DNA of 64,000 nucleotides. It comes from Symbiodinium natans. Taxonomy: Eukaryota; Sar; Dinophyceae; Suessiales; Symbiodiniaceae. Location: contig CAJNDS010002352.1 in NCBI GenBank assembly GCA_905221605.1, forward strand, positions 124,001 through 188,000, in the 5' to 3' direction. The notes below the pieces were generated by a model. That model saw only the letters and a program-made list of their open reading frames with translations. It had not been told where the DNA came from and did not search any database. Of this stretch, positions 1 to 11,012 are shown piece by piece (position 1 is the stretch's first letter; every line of letters starts with the position of its first letter). The translations under genes were made by a program, and so were the position numbers.

Positions 1-596
1 CTGAACCAGGCTTGGCTGCATTCCGATCCCCGCTGGCTAACCTTAGTTCAGGGTGTGTGTGTGTGTGTCAACGCCCATGTGCGCGAGGCAGACGTGCACT
101 CTGGGGATCTGACTCTTTTCAGCAAGTCGCCGCACAACCTGTCAACTAAAAAGCTCTAGGCCCTTCACGCCTAATCTGGTCACATTCTAGACACGGCTTG
201 CAAGTGCAATCCTTCTTTTTGCCCATGCTACATCCAGATAGGGGTCTGTGGGGGTCTAGAAGTTTCTTTAAAAGCTGCCGCTTGTGGGCCATCGGAGCAG
301 AGGCTGCGCAAGAATCTTCTTCAGGAAGTATGCATCTCCGATTACAGTAGCTAAGAGGCACTTCTGCTCCACGGTCTGCACGTTATCTACCTGGCAACTC
401 TGCCAAAGACTTGGAGATGTCGTGGCACTTCAGAGCTCCACGGCGATGGCATGACCGCCTCAGAACCCCAGAAGGGTTGCTTCCACAGGCGTCTCATGGA
501 GCAAACAGGGCACCTCCTGTTGGCGTTGGAGGCACCGGCTGTCCTACCAGATTCCAACAGTTCGGAGGTGACAGGTGCCCACGCACTGAACGCGGC

Positions 597-3071
597 TTAA
601 CCATGTCCTTTCTTTGCATACTCTTCATAGTTGCGGCTCACCTCGCGCGAACGTCATGGCAGCTTCCATAAAACCGCAGGCAAACATGCCGAATTCTGCC
701 TTCTTCCAGTTGACTATACTCCAGAAGGCCGAAACCTCGGAGGAGGAAGGGGCCGGAAGAGACAGAGAGAATTGCACAGCAAGGTCTTGCAGAAGAGCCA
801 CGTAGTCTGCTCGGCGGTTCTGGTACTTCAGGTAATACGCATGCTCCCAAACATCAAGGCCCAAGATGGGGATCATCTTCTCAACCTTGTACTCCAAACC
901 TTCCGCGCCCAGAGCAAACACGCACGAAAGCGCATGAAAGTCTACGAAAGTACATAAAGCGGCCTTCCATCAGCGGGTTGTCCTGCAAAGCCACCATACG
1001 CACTGAAACAAAACGATGGAAGAAGCCAAATACCAGAAGATCGCATGCGAACCCTAGCCTGGTTCGCAGTGGAGGTCACGGCCAACGTGCCCTGACATGC
1101 ACCAACTACACTAGTAGAACCTCGTAATTAGTCCTGCATAGAGGAATTTTCAGTGATATATGCAACTATCTGGGTGTGTATCACTGTATTATCTGTGCCA
1201 TCCTGTGACCGACGCGTTCATCACTCACAGCAGCATGGATCTCCCTGCTCCACTCCTGGGGGGTGACCCCGAGCCAGGCCCAGCCGCTGCCGAAGCGGCT
1301 CATGGCTACCTTCGCAAAAGCCTCCGAAACACGGAAGGGAAAGAGAAGGAAGTCAAAGCAGGAAACCAGCAGTCTGCAAAAACAAACAGCTCCTAAACCC
1401 TAAACCGTAGGTCCCAGGCCCTACTATGCCCACAGCACTTCCAGCTAAGAGAAACAGGGTTTAGGGCTTTGGGGTTTAGGGTTTACGCTCCAAGCAGCAT
1501 GTCTGGCACGAGCGGCCCTAAACACCTAAACTTCGAAAGGCCAAAGCCACCCAGACCCACGAAAGCCTAAACCCTAAAAACCTACAAAAAGCTCTCAAAA
1601 GACCAAAAGCCCTAAACCAACCCAGAAGCCCTCAAAAACACCCTCAAGCTCCAACAGAACTCCTGATTCCCCGAAACCCCAGACCCAAAACCCCAAACGC
1701 AAAACCCTAAACCCTAAACCCAAACCCTAAAAAACCCTAAACCCTAAGCCCTGACCTCCTTGAGGCCCTCGAGGCTTCCGAACTTATCCTCGATGGCGGC
1801 TGCCAGGTCGGGCGAGGGCTCGGATGAGCTGCTGGCCGGTGCGAGGTTCACCTAAGAGTTTATAGGGGTTTAGGGTTTGGGGTTTGGGGTTTAGGGTTTA
1901 GGGTTTCGGGGTGCGAGGTTCACCTAAGAGTTTATAGGGGTTTAGGGTTCACCTAAGAGTTTATCGGGGTTTAGGGTTTGGGGTTTGGGGCTCAGGGTTT
2001 GGGGTTTAGGGTTTCGGGTTTAGGGTTTAAGGTTTAGGGTCTAGAGCTTATGGCTTAAGGTTCAACATGCAAGTAGGTGACTTGTAAAACAGGACTCCCC
2101 CAAACAAACACCAACCAGGAGCTCAGGCAAACCTGCATGGCCAAGGATGCACCATGTGCGGCACATCCCATCCCTCAACCCTGGACCCTAAAACCCAGCA
2201 CTCCTCTTCGAGTCACCCAGAAGAGCGCATGGTTGTAATGTCCGCCCCCATGGTTGCGGTGTGCAGCTCCTACTTTCACCGCTTCGCTCTGAAGCTTGGT
2301 CAGAGCTGCCATGCTTCCTTGGATCTTTGGATGTCTTGGCTTTGCTGAAGGGGAGTTGAGAGTGTTGCGCTTAGGGCTTGGTGGGGGGAGAAAAGGGGGC
2401 AGCGAGGGGCGGGGATGTAGAGACGATATCCTGGCATATCCTGGCAAGCTCCTTACCTGCCAGGCGTGCAGGAAAATCTTGATGCCATTTGCATCCAGCT
2501 TGCCATCGTTCGCAGATTTGCTTATGGCAGCGTTGAGGCCAGCAACGTAGGCGGCGTGATGCTTCCTAGGCGGACGGAAGTCGGCACTGGCGCAGAAACA
2601 GAACCCCCAAAACCTAAACCCAAAACCCTAAACCCTAAACCCTAAACCCTAAACCCTACCCCTAAACCCTAAACCCTAAACCCTAAAGAGCCCCCCCCTT
2701 GACTACAGGAACAGCAGGGGGCTTTTTTGGTACCCAGCTTCCCATGATGGATCTTCATGGTCTCGGCATCGATGTGTGGCTCCAACGCATCGTACCTTTG
2801 AGCTTCGGCCCGTGAAAGGAGGGCTTTTTTGGGGTGGCTTTTTTTGGGTTTAGTGGGTTTAAAAGGTGAAAGGAAGGCTTTTTTGGGGGGGCTTTTTTTG
2901 GGTTTAGTGGGTTTCATAGGTTTGTTTAGGTTTGAGGGTCTACGACTCTACGACTCTACGGCTCTACGAGCTGCCAGGACACTCGTAGGGCAAAGCGGGC
3001 AAGGTGAAGACATCGCCGGCATGCAGGCCGCTGGCGGCTAGAGACACCAACCAAAAACGAAGCCCAGCCAT
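597..3071 (-). CDS. Fe/Mn-family superoxide dismutase, 11 exons, signal peptide
   Basis: Converts superoxide to oxygen and hydrogen peroxide. I assembled eleven exons: 3071-2983, 2795-2742, 2565-2457, 2324-2217, 1851-1756, 1321-1268, 1091-1059, 982-964, 899-799, 735-700 and 641-597. Reading phase holds at every junction and gives 247 residues, a normal length with a leader. The start is gccATGG; residues 1-19 ([19 protein letters not shown]) look like a signal peptide, so the enzyme probably enters the secretory or plastid route. Family motifs occur in order: IHHGKHH (first metal His), HYNHALFW (second His), FGSGWAWL, then DVWEHAYY (Asp and His ligands). GGGHYNH favours manganese over iron, but metal choice is inference. 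Five introns are GT-AG, the last four are GC-AG, and intron 2 reads as GA-AG. Exon 8 is only 19 nt. The left edge of exon 4 is the least certain. Three introns contain telomere-like repeats. Confidence 0.9.
1392..1745. repeat. Degenerate telomere-like repeats in SOD intron 5
   Basis: CCCTAAA-type heptamers with many variants fill most of the intron between SOD exons 5 and 6 (1755-1322). A short patch at about 1452-1490 is in the opposite orientation (TTTAGGG). Confidence 0.85.
1839..1978. repeat. Duplicated splice-acceptor segment with TTTAGGG repeats
   Basis: The SOD exon 5 acceptor and first exon bases (plus strand: gtgcgaggttcacctaagag, then tttataggggtttaggg) occur at 1839-1879, again almost unchanged at 1911-1950, and in shorter form at 1949-1978. 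TTTAGGG units join the copies and continue to about 2060. The duplicates lie inside intron 4. Confidence 0.85.
2606..2690. repeat. CCCTAAA array in SOD intron 2
   Basis: About ten nearly perfect CCCTAAA units lie within the intron that reads as GA-AG (2741-2566). Confidence 0.9.
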
Positions 3072-3189
3072 GGCCCGGGGAGCCTTTTGAGAACAATGGC
3101 TGTGTGTTTGTGCGGCGCCGCCTGGGAATCTCGTCTGCAAGATTCGACCCATAATTGGGAGGTTCATCTGCATGATGGGCCCGCAGTTG

Positions 3190-3578
3190 CTAAGATGAAG
3201 ACCCTATAAAGCCATCATACAAGTCAGATTTACCCCAACGAAGTGCAAAAAAGTGCACGAAGGCATGCGGTGCCTCCGCAGCAGCGGTTGCCACGCGATT
3301 CTGGACCGACTCCTCCCAGTGCGGGTTGTTCATCCTGGCGAGACAGCTCAAGAGCTGAGACACTTATTAAGAAGGGGTCATTCGGCCGTCCTCAATTGGG
3401 TATGTGCAGGTGCATCCCTGTACCTTATGAGCACTTTGATTCCGGAAGGCTATTGAGCATCTTTGCTTCCGGCATTCGCCATCTTGGTGTCCGGACACTC
3501 CATACTCGAAGGCAGCCGCAGCTTGATTCAGGAGCTTTTCGCAGAAGTCATTGTTCAGGTAGAAGGCCTTCGGTGGGT
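3190..3578 (-). CDS. Unidentified gene, last two exons
   Basis: I do not recognise this protein. Two exons join in phase: 3578-3424 (enters in phase 1, begins near DPPKAFYLNNDFCEKLL) and 3354-3190, ending in a TAG stop after GFIGSSS. The 69-bp intron starts GTACAG and ends CTCAG. The combined 105-residue tail has several cysteines and no obvious membrane segment. The stop lies about 120 bp upstream of the SOD start on the same strand, the close same-strand packing typical of dinoflagellates. Upstream exons must exist because the first exon starts mid-codon; a stretch at about 3690-3760 may be one, but I could not fix its edges. Confidence 0.6.
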
Positions 3579-4590
3579 CTGCCCAATGCAAAGAAGTTCC
3601 CCCTTTGTATCCCTCACGGCCCCACCCCACTCCCACACCCGCGATCTCCGATTTTGGGTTGCGAGGCGCGTCGCGTAGCGTTGAGATTACTCTGTCCAAC
3701 ACAGCTTCTTGAGGCTGAGGCTGTGCAGAGCTCTGGAGATTTGGCGAAGGTCTGAAGCAAGACTTTCTCTGCCTTGCTTTAGGTCGGGTCAACTCAGCTC
3801 ACCCAATTCTGAGTCAACGCCGTGCCTCGTAGACACTATTGGGCCAAGACGGCTTCCCTGTCTGCACGTTCCACACATCCACACTTGACAGCACACCTAA
3901 TCGGCTGCCTGCGTCGCATGCACAAGACTACGCTGCCTCGCATGTGATGCTTCACACGCACTCGAAGAATCCGCCGATCCTGTGCAGAGACTGACAACTC
4001 AGCAACCACATGAGGTACACACATCCGTGCGGGAGAAGAGCCTCTGCACTCAGATGTCTTTTGTAGTTGGAACACATGTTGTCCGGATCACGTGTGGATA
4101 CAGGATACTGGACCTGAAAGCAATGTCGGCCAAGGATGAGCTCTTATGAGCCCTTACAAACTTGTGCATGTGGGCAGTCTAGTTCGGTGTCTGAGCTCCC
4201 CGCCACAGAGCTGATGCTGTTTCCGGTCCCCAGCTGCCCTTGCAGGGTTGCCTGGTCGAGTGAACGCAGGTCCCTACTGGGAGCAGCGACTCAACTGTGA
4301 CTCAGGTGACTCAAGGCTAACACGCGCTGCAAACATCGTGTCGAGACGTACACAACGAATCTGCGGGGCTGCTCGTCTGCCCTCTACATCCTGTCCCTCT
4401 ACATCCTGTCTCTCCAGCCCGCTGTCTGGATGGTCAGGTTGTGATGCTTCTGCGCGATGCGGAGTGGACAGCTTGGCGGCGCTTTCTGTGCGCATGTCCG
4501 GAGACACCTCACCTCCAAGAACTCACTTGGAGAACAGCAGAAGCGGCGGACCATTCGGCGGACGGGGGACGCAACAACAGCATCCTCGCC
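3579..4590. other. No gene resolved
   Basis: This spacer probably holds further upstream exons of the gene ending at 3190, for example around 3690-3760 on the minus strand. No domain was recognised. The motif cgaggcgcgtcgcgtagcgt at 3662-3681 recurs near 20944. Confidence 0.4.
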
Positions 4591-6360
4591 TCAACTTCCC
4601 AAGAGGAACTTCTTCAACGCCTCGACATACTTCTCGCTGGAAGAGATGTCATTGTGACCCTTGCCCAGAGTCACGAGCCGTCGTGTTGCAAGCGCTGCCG
4701 CGTCACAAAGCCGGCGAGCGTGGGTAACGGGGACAATGGTATCCAGCTCTCCGTGCAAGATCAAGAGCCTACCCATGAAGCCACGAATCTTATCTTCACT
4801 TCCCATCACATGAACGAAGCTGCCAAGGTCTGTCTCCGCAAGTAACTGCGGTCCCTGGTCACCTCCCACCGCAGCCTGGACCAATGTCCGGCACAGGTCG
4901 CCAGATTGGGAGACGGCGGCCAGAAGCTCTGGGGGTGCAAACCGGCTTCCACCGCCTCCACCCATCCCGCTGCCATCCGCTGGAGGCTCCGGAGGAGGCG
5001 CGGCCTCTGGGCCGTGGCTTCCGCACATTGTCGACTCCAGCACAACTCCATCGAAGAGCGTCCCTCGAAGGCCGGCCAGGTGGCAGGCACAGATCCCACC
5101 CATGGAGCGGCCAAACAAAGTGAAGCCTCCAGGCCAGGGCCAAGGCAATCCACGGGCTTTAAAGAACTCAGGCAAAGCGTCACAGACACGCTCTGCGTCG
5201 ACGTTCATCGTGGACAGGGAGGGCCCACTCCCACCGGTTGAGAAGCCGTAGCCACGGAAATCCACGATCAGTGCACTTGCCTCGGCAGCCTGGAGGGGAG
5301 CGAAGACATCTGGATCCTTGTAGGTGTCGGCATTCTCGGCATTTCCATGAAAGTACAGTACCAGAGGCTGGGACACCCGAGGAGCAGCGTCTGTCGTCTG
5401 CAACAGGAGGCGTACGCCCAGACGAACATCATCGACCGTAGGAATCAAAGCGTCCATTTGTCTCAACCCGGGGCGTAGCTCAGCGACTTCTGGGGCAAAG
5501 GCCGCGCTGCTGGGAGCGAAGTGTCCCGAAGCTCCCGTAAACCATGCGGAGATGAGCGCCGCTGCCTCAGGAGATCGCTCTGCCAGTGCTGCAGCCTCGG
5601 GCCATCGACCCAAGCAGATCTGCAGAGCCAAGAGCACACGAGCCCCAGCCTCGAAGCCTCCATCCTGCGCCTGCGCCTTTTGCAGTTCTCTTACGCTAAG
5701 GTCGAACCTATGCCACTTCCACAGCACCAGGCCTTTGGCCAAGTGCACCCACTTCGCATCGCCGCCGGCGTCCCGGGCGTCCCCGGCGTTTCGGGTGCTC
5801 GCAAGGCTTTTCAGGGCTTCGTTCGCCTGCTCCTCCGTGGCCCCGCAGCTCAAGGCTGCTCGGGCCGCAGCCCAGTCCCGGGCTCCGGAAACCAACTCCA
5901 GCTCCCCATCGGCAGGCTCGGAGTCCAGCAGCAGGCAAGAATCACCCTGCCTCTTGAAGTGAAAGGGAGTGTCTAAGCCCAAGCCAGTCCAGGTGGGATG
6001 TTTCAAGAGCAAGGCCTTCAACTCTGCGATGCTGGGCGCCTTGCTTACTAACACCCGTTGAACGGCGCCGCCTCCCAGGTGTATTGCCATGCTTGCCAAG
6101 CTTCCCGCGCTTCCAGCCTTGCTGGCTGGATCTGCCGGTGTTGCAAGGTCCCTCCCGCCGACCTTCAGGCTGATCCAGCCACATGGAGGGCCACAGCCAT
6201 CCAGGAGTCTGAAATGCAGGCGCTGGCCACGCAACTCCAGTTCCTCCACCAGGGTCCCTGTGAGTAGCCGTGGCAGGATCTGGGACTTCAGCCCTTCTTC
6301 TGCCCGCACCACGATCCCACCTCGGTCCGTGCCGCCGACGACCCTCCAAACCCGTGCCAT
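4591..6360 (-). CDS. Alpha/beta hydrolase with N-terminal SH3-like region, single exon
   Basis: Predicted serine hydrolase (esterase, lipase or peptidase-like); substrate unknown. From ATG at 6360 (context gccATGG) the product is 589 residues; the frame stays open to 6447, but the inner ATG has the better context and begins the conserved-looking MARVWRVVGG. Residues 1-70 resemble a small SH3-like barrel. A helical, TPR-like stretch follows at about 190-290. The hydrolase core has YFHGNAEN (oxyanion hole), GRSMGG with nucleophile Ser419, HGELD with Asp540 and GKGHND with His569, so the catalytic triad is complete and correctly ordered. A Gly/Pro-rich insert lies after the nucleophile. There is no signal peptide. 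The gene is intronless among intron-rich neighbours, which could mean descent from a reverse-transcribed mRNA. Confidence 0.88.
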   Translation of the reverse strand: MARVWRVVGGTDRGGIVVRAEEGLKSQILPRLLTGTLVEELELRGQRLHFRLLDGCGPPCGWISLKVGGRDLATPADPASKAGSAGSLASMAIHLGGGAVQRVLVSKAPSIAELKALLLKHPTWTGLGLDTPFHFKRQGDSCLLLDSEPADGELELVSGARDWAAARAALSCGATEEQANEALKSLASTRNAGDARDAGGDAKWVHLAKGLVLWKWHRFDLSVRELQKAQAQDGGFEAGARVLLALQICLGRWPEAAALAERSPEAAALISAWFTGASGHFAPSSAAFAPEVAELRPGLRQMDALIPTVDDVRLGVRLLLQTTDAAPRVSQPLVLYFHGNAENADTYKDPDVFAPLQAAEASALIVDFRGYGFSTGGSGPSLSTMNVDAERVCDALPEFFKARGLPWPWPGGFTLFGRSMGGICACHLAGLRGTLFDGVVLESTMCGSHGPEAAPPPEPPADGSGMGGGGGSRFAPPELLAAVSQSGDLCRTLVQAAVGGDQGPQLLAETDLGSFVHVMGSEDKIRGFMGRLLILHGELDTIVPVTHARRLCDAAALATRRLVTLGKGHNDISSSEKYVEALKKFLLGS

Positions 6361-8426
6361 GGCAGGCGGTCCATCTTGAACGGTGTTCAAGAGTTCCGCG
6401 CTCGAACTGGGAGGATGATGGAGGATGCAGAGAGGGCCATGGAACAAACAGACGAGCCACCCACCAAAGGTGCAAAGAGTACCTCTTACCAGTCTTATAC
6501 ACGCTGCATCACCTCAGAGAATTGAAACCCCGCTTTACACCGAATCAAGGCCTCAAATGGAGATGTGCCTCAACCTGGCACCTCAAAATTCCAGACACCA
6601 GCAGCGTTCAGCCCGGTTGGATGCCTTTCTGCGTGCCTTCCATGCCACTGCGGCTGCCTCATTCATTGGCGGCATGACCTCGAACCGCAGACACTATGTA
6701 GCCAGATGCTCATCGCTTCGCCGTTGTCCTATGCAAACTGCTCACTCCTTTCACGTGTAGAGAGAACCAATGACGGAGTTCACAACAACTCGGGCCTTTG
6801 AACATCCAAGACTCAAACGCAACAGCCCCTTGTTCCTGATACTTCCGAACTCCTGGACACACTTCTCAACAAAGCTTCTACCCGACAGTTCCAATTGTTG
6901 AGAACACAACGACATGCAATCTCATCTGCCTATACAAGTACCTGGACCTGCTGTTTGGTAAGTTTGCAGCCACATGCTTGCCCACGGCATGCAGCGAGTC
7001 GAACTTGCGATTGACCCAGGGGCCGCCCTGGGCTCAGGACCGACTTCGGATGGCTATCTCGGTCACCGCGCCGAGGGCCCGGCCGGCTGGGCCCCCAGGA
7101 CAGGTGAGGAAGCCGAAGCGGTCAAGCCCTGCAGGAAACGCAAGAGGCCAACAGACGCGGTGAAGAAGCTAACACAAGGCGCCGTCGAGCAACAGCCAGG
7201 CCTGCACACTCGCCATGCGCCCCAAGAGCCCCGAAGAGCCCCAAGAGCCTGGCCCGACCGGGGCATTTGATACCCTTCGAGCCCGAAGTTCAACACCTGT
7301 TCACAAGCAGCATCGGCAGAGACGGCTTTGGAAGGCTTCGTCTGAGTGCAATCGCGACCGCGAAGCGCGACTTTTTTCGTTCGCTCACGAGGTCTGGGCT
7401 GCCTTTTGTGGGGCCTCTTGCTTCTAGCTCATCAAGGCCACTCGAAAGGAACCAAGCAGACCCTAAACCCCCAAAAACCATGAACCCAAAGATTTGAACT
7501 CTGCAAACACTAAGCGTTTGAGTCCTAACTACTCTACTCTAAGACCTTTGCCCGCTCTTGGGTCCTGGCCCTTGGTGCCACTCAGCACCGCGCAAGGGTC
7601 CAGTCTGCGGTCTGCCTTCCCCCTCAAATGCTGTACACAAAGCATTCGGGCGAGTCTTGATTTTGTCCAAAGGCCCGGGACTCTTAAATCAAGCTTGGGC
7701 GGAAAACTTGAGTCCCTGAGCGTGCAAACGGCATGTCATAGTGCGACTTACGATATCTTCGTCTTAGTATCTTCGCATAGGGAGCAACATGAACATGCCT
7801 TCCCGGAAGTTGCAACTCGAAGATGACCGGCACAGGCTCAGCGCAGGATGCCTGGCCAGTCCAAGGAAAGGTAGGGCTCGGCGCCTGGCTCCTGAGCAGA
7901 ACTTTCAGGGCTTCGGAGTCTCAGGGCCGTTTCGTGCTCTGCAGGGTTTCGTTTATCTCCGGCACCTGGAAAATAGCTATTGGGGACTCTTCTAGAACCC
8001 TCAACCCTCAACCCTCAACCAAAAAACTCCGGCGTGAAACCTCGAGGCCCCAGGCCCGAGGCTGCACGGGCTGCTTCGAAGATTGGGCGGTTTAGGCGTG
8101 TTGAGAATGTGACGGGTTTCAGCACCTCCAGGGTTTGGGGTTTAGGGTTTAGGGGGTTTAGGGCTGGCGGAGCTTCTGCCGCGTCTGCTTCTGAGGTGAG
8201 CCCTAGAGAGAGGGGCGCAATACAGACCATGATATGTACCCAGCAAAGGGCCCATAGCTTAGTACTTTCAGAACCTTTTGAAACCCTCCGCGGTTATCGG
8301 CTGCTGCGTCGCATGCCCAATGGTGCTACACTGTCAAAGAGACGTCTTCTGCCCAAGCTGCACAGAATTCACACCCTGTTCCACGTCACCTTCCATGCCT
8401 CTAAGACCATCTTCTTTTTTTGACAC
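6361..8426. other. Long spacer, no gene resolved
   Basis: No protein domain or convincing splice-consistent frame was seen. Short telomere-like pieces occur at about 7990-8020 and 8135-8160. Open frames here are short and on both strands. Confidence 0.4.
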
Positions 8427-8604
8427 TGGCAGATGCTTGTCTGTATCTTCGTCGGAAGGAAGAACTGCTGCCAAGCTGCACCGGAGTATGAGAAAGACGG
8501 CGGCGACTTCTCAATCTCCTCTGCCAGGTCGATCAGCTCCCCCTCTTTGCCTTCACTCCTTGGTGGAAGCATCTGCAAGTCCGTATCCACTTGCGCCAGG
8601 AACT
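8427..8604 (-). CDS. Isolated coding exon of an unidentified gene
   Basis: A single exon-like stretch: acceptor TTTGTCAG at 8605, then a protein-like frame (EFLAQVDTDLQMLPPRSEG, later LIDLAEEIEK and AAWQQFFLPTKIQTSI), with a possible GT donor after 8427. The product is hydrophilic and mildly acidic with no recognised domain. Neighbouring exons were not found; the octamer array directly upstream on this strand may be its intron or promoter-side spacer. Confidence 0.45.
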
Positions 8605-8752
8605 CTGACAAAAGCAAGAACGGTGCAGACTATCGAGCCAAGCTGCAGATATCGGAGCTTAGATGCACAGGGGCACAGGCTTGTCAACTGCTGCAAGAAT
8701 GCCAGATTACTCAACAAGAGCCTTCTTCGCTCGTTTCACTATAACATTATTC

Positions 8753-8990
8753 TACGCATAAACTGTTACAGTATTACACTATTACATTATTACATGAGTG
8801 CATTCTTACATTCTTACACTCTTACATTCTTACATTCTTACATTCTTACATTCTTACATTCTTACATTCTTACATTCTTACATTCTTACATTCTTACATT
8901 CTTACATTCTTACATTCTTACGTTTTTACATTCTTACATTCCTACATTACATTATTACATTCTTACACTACTACATGCTTACATTGTTCT
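8753..8990. repeat. Octamer array, unit CATTCTTA
   Basis: Tandem 8-base units, near perfect from about 8799 to 8945 and degenerate at both ends. Because 8 is not a multiple of 3 and the unit lacks a stop in any register, all three plus frames stay open, so the translated frames here are artefacts. Confidence 0.95.
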
Positions 8991-9599
8991 TGTAGTACAT
9001 TATGACATTATGGCATTATGACGTTATGACATTATTCTATTGTTCTACTATTCGACTATGCTATTGTTATATTTTCAATTGTTCTATTGGTCGATTGCTT
9101 CAGTACTTTAATGTTCTATTGTTCTGCTTCTCTGTGATTCTGCTATTCTTTGTCTATGTTGGTTTATAAGCATATTTTATTTTGCTAGATTTTCTTGTTC
9201 CTGTATATTTTTAATTGTCAGAACATAAACATATGATGCAAAAGCATAATACCTTGATATAGCAATACTATGGTATTCTAGTATTCGTATGTGATTGTAC
9301 TACGATTGCATTTTCGTACTTATATTTTCTTATGATATGAACGTCTGCATGTTTATATTTTATACGTTTTGTTAAGTGGTTTGTCTAGATTGCTTGTATT
9401 TTATTTGTATGACCATGTTATGGTATTATTGTATTATTGAGTTTTTTGCATGAGTGCATTATTGCACTGTTGTACCTTTGTTCTAGTGATTATTGCATTT
9501 TTTGATTGTGTACATTTTTTGCCTCGTTTCTGTGTTTGGCATTATTGAATTATTCGGTTGTTTCAATATAGTGTTATTGCATGTTCAATGTATATACTA
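8991..9599. other. AT-rich degenerate sequence
   Basis: AT-rich DNA with scattered ATTATTG and ATTCTA fragments, like a decayed extension of the flanking octamer arrays. No gene seen. Confidence 0.5.
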
Positions 9600-10555
9600 T
9601 TGCATTATTGTAATATTGTATTCTTGTATTATTGAATTCTTGTATTATTGTATTATTGTATTTTTGCATTACTGTATTATTGCATTATTGTATTATTGTA
9701 TTATTGTATTATTGTATTATTGTATTATTGTATTATTGTATTATTGTATTATTGTTTTGTTTTATATTGTATTGTTGTATTATTGTATTATTGAGTTTTT
9801 GTATTCTTGTATTCTTGTATTATTGTATTATTGTATTCTTGTATTCTTGTATTATTGTATTATCGTATTATTGTATTATTGTATTATTGTATTATTGTAC
9901 TATTGTATTATTGTATTATTGTATTATTGTAATATTGTATTGTTGTATTATTGTATTGTTGCATTACTGCGTTATTGTATTCTTGTATTCTTGTATTCTT
10001 GTATTATTGTATTATTGTAGAATTGTATTATTGTATTATTGTATTCTTTTTTTCTTGTATTATTGCATTCTTGTAGAATTGTATTATTGTATTGTTGTAT
10101 TGTTGTATTGTTGTAATGTTGTATTATTGTACTATTGTATTATTGTATTATTGTATTATTGTATTACTGTATTATTGTATTATTGTATTATTGTATTATT
10201 GTATTATTGAGTTTTTGTATTCTTGTATTCTTGTATTCTTGTATTATTGTATTATTGTATTCTTGTATTCTTGTATTATTGTATTATTGTATTATTGTAT
10301 TATTGTATTATTGTATTATTGTAATATTGTAATACTGTATTATTGTATCATTGGAATACTGTAATATTGTAATGTTGTAATGTTGCATTATTGTATTATC
10401 GTATTATTGTATTATTGTATTATTGTATTATTGTATTATTGTATTATTGTATTATTGTATTATTGTATTATTGTATTATTGTATTATCGTGTTATTGTAT
10501 TATTGTATTCTTGCATTATTGTATTATTGTACTATTGTATTATTGTACTATAGAT
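9600..10555. repeat. Octamer array, unit GTATTATT, nearly 1 kb
   Basis: Around 115 tandem 8-base units with single-base variants (GTATTCTT, GTACTATT, GTAATATT) that keep the octamer register. The repetitive predicted proteins (YCIIVLL type) in several frames come from the repeat. Confidence 0.95.
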
Positions 10556-11012
10556 TTTTGGAGGATTTATTCAAATATCCAGAATTTATCAAATCCTTCA
10601 AAATTTGAATTCCGAAAATTACAGAGATTTTGAATCGATATCCAAAAATTCCCAGACCTTCAAAATTTGATTATCTTGTTGTATTGCCGATTACTGTACT
10701 ACTGTCATATTGTATTTGTATTCTTGCAATATCGCAATTTTGTATGATTACATCATAATTTAATTGTATTACTGTGTCAATATCTTTATGCAACTCCAGT
10801 GTCTTGTGCTCAGTCACAGTTGGTGTGCGTTGCGTACTCTCCCATTACTCTCCCAGGCCATATCTCGTACTTCCGCTAACCACCCCTCCCGTGCCGCACG
10901 CTCGCAGGTTTGACCTGTTGACTTGCGAAACCACGCTGGAAAAAGCACTGAGTTTATTTGGGCGCTGGCTGTTCCGACTCTCTTTACTAAGATTTTCTTG
11001 CATCTCTGTCTT
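10556..11012. other. AT-rich spacer
   Basis: AT-rich sequence following the octamer array, grading into ordinary sequence by about 10800. No gene recognised. Confidence 0.4.

Noticed and set aside
3243-3755. 170-codon plus-strand frame
   Set aside because: It overlaps two phase-consistent minus-strand exons and has no protein-like features.
8799-8945. Possible CRISPR-like array
   Set aside because: Uniform short tandem units with no spacers, in a eukaryotic genome.
9493-10633. Long overlapping plus-strand open frames rich in Tyr, Cys, Ile, Val and Leu
   Set aside because: They are translations of the 8-base array; all three frames stay open because the octamer has no stop in any register.
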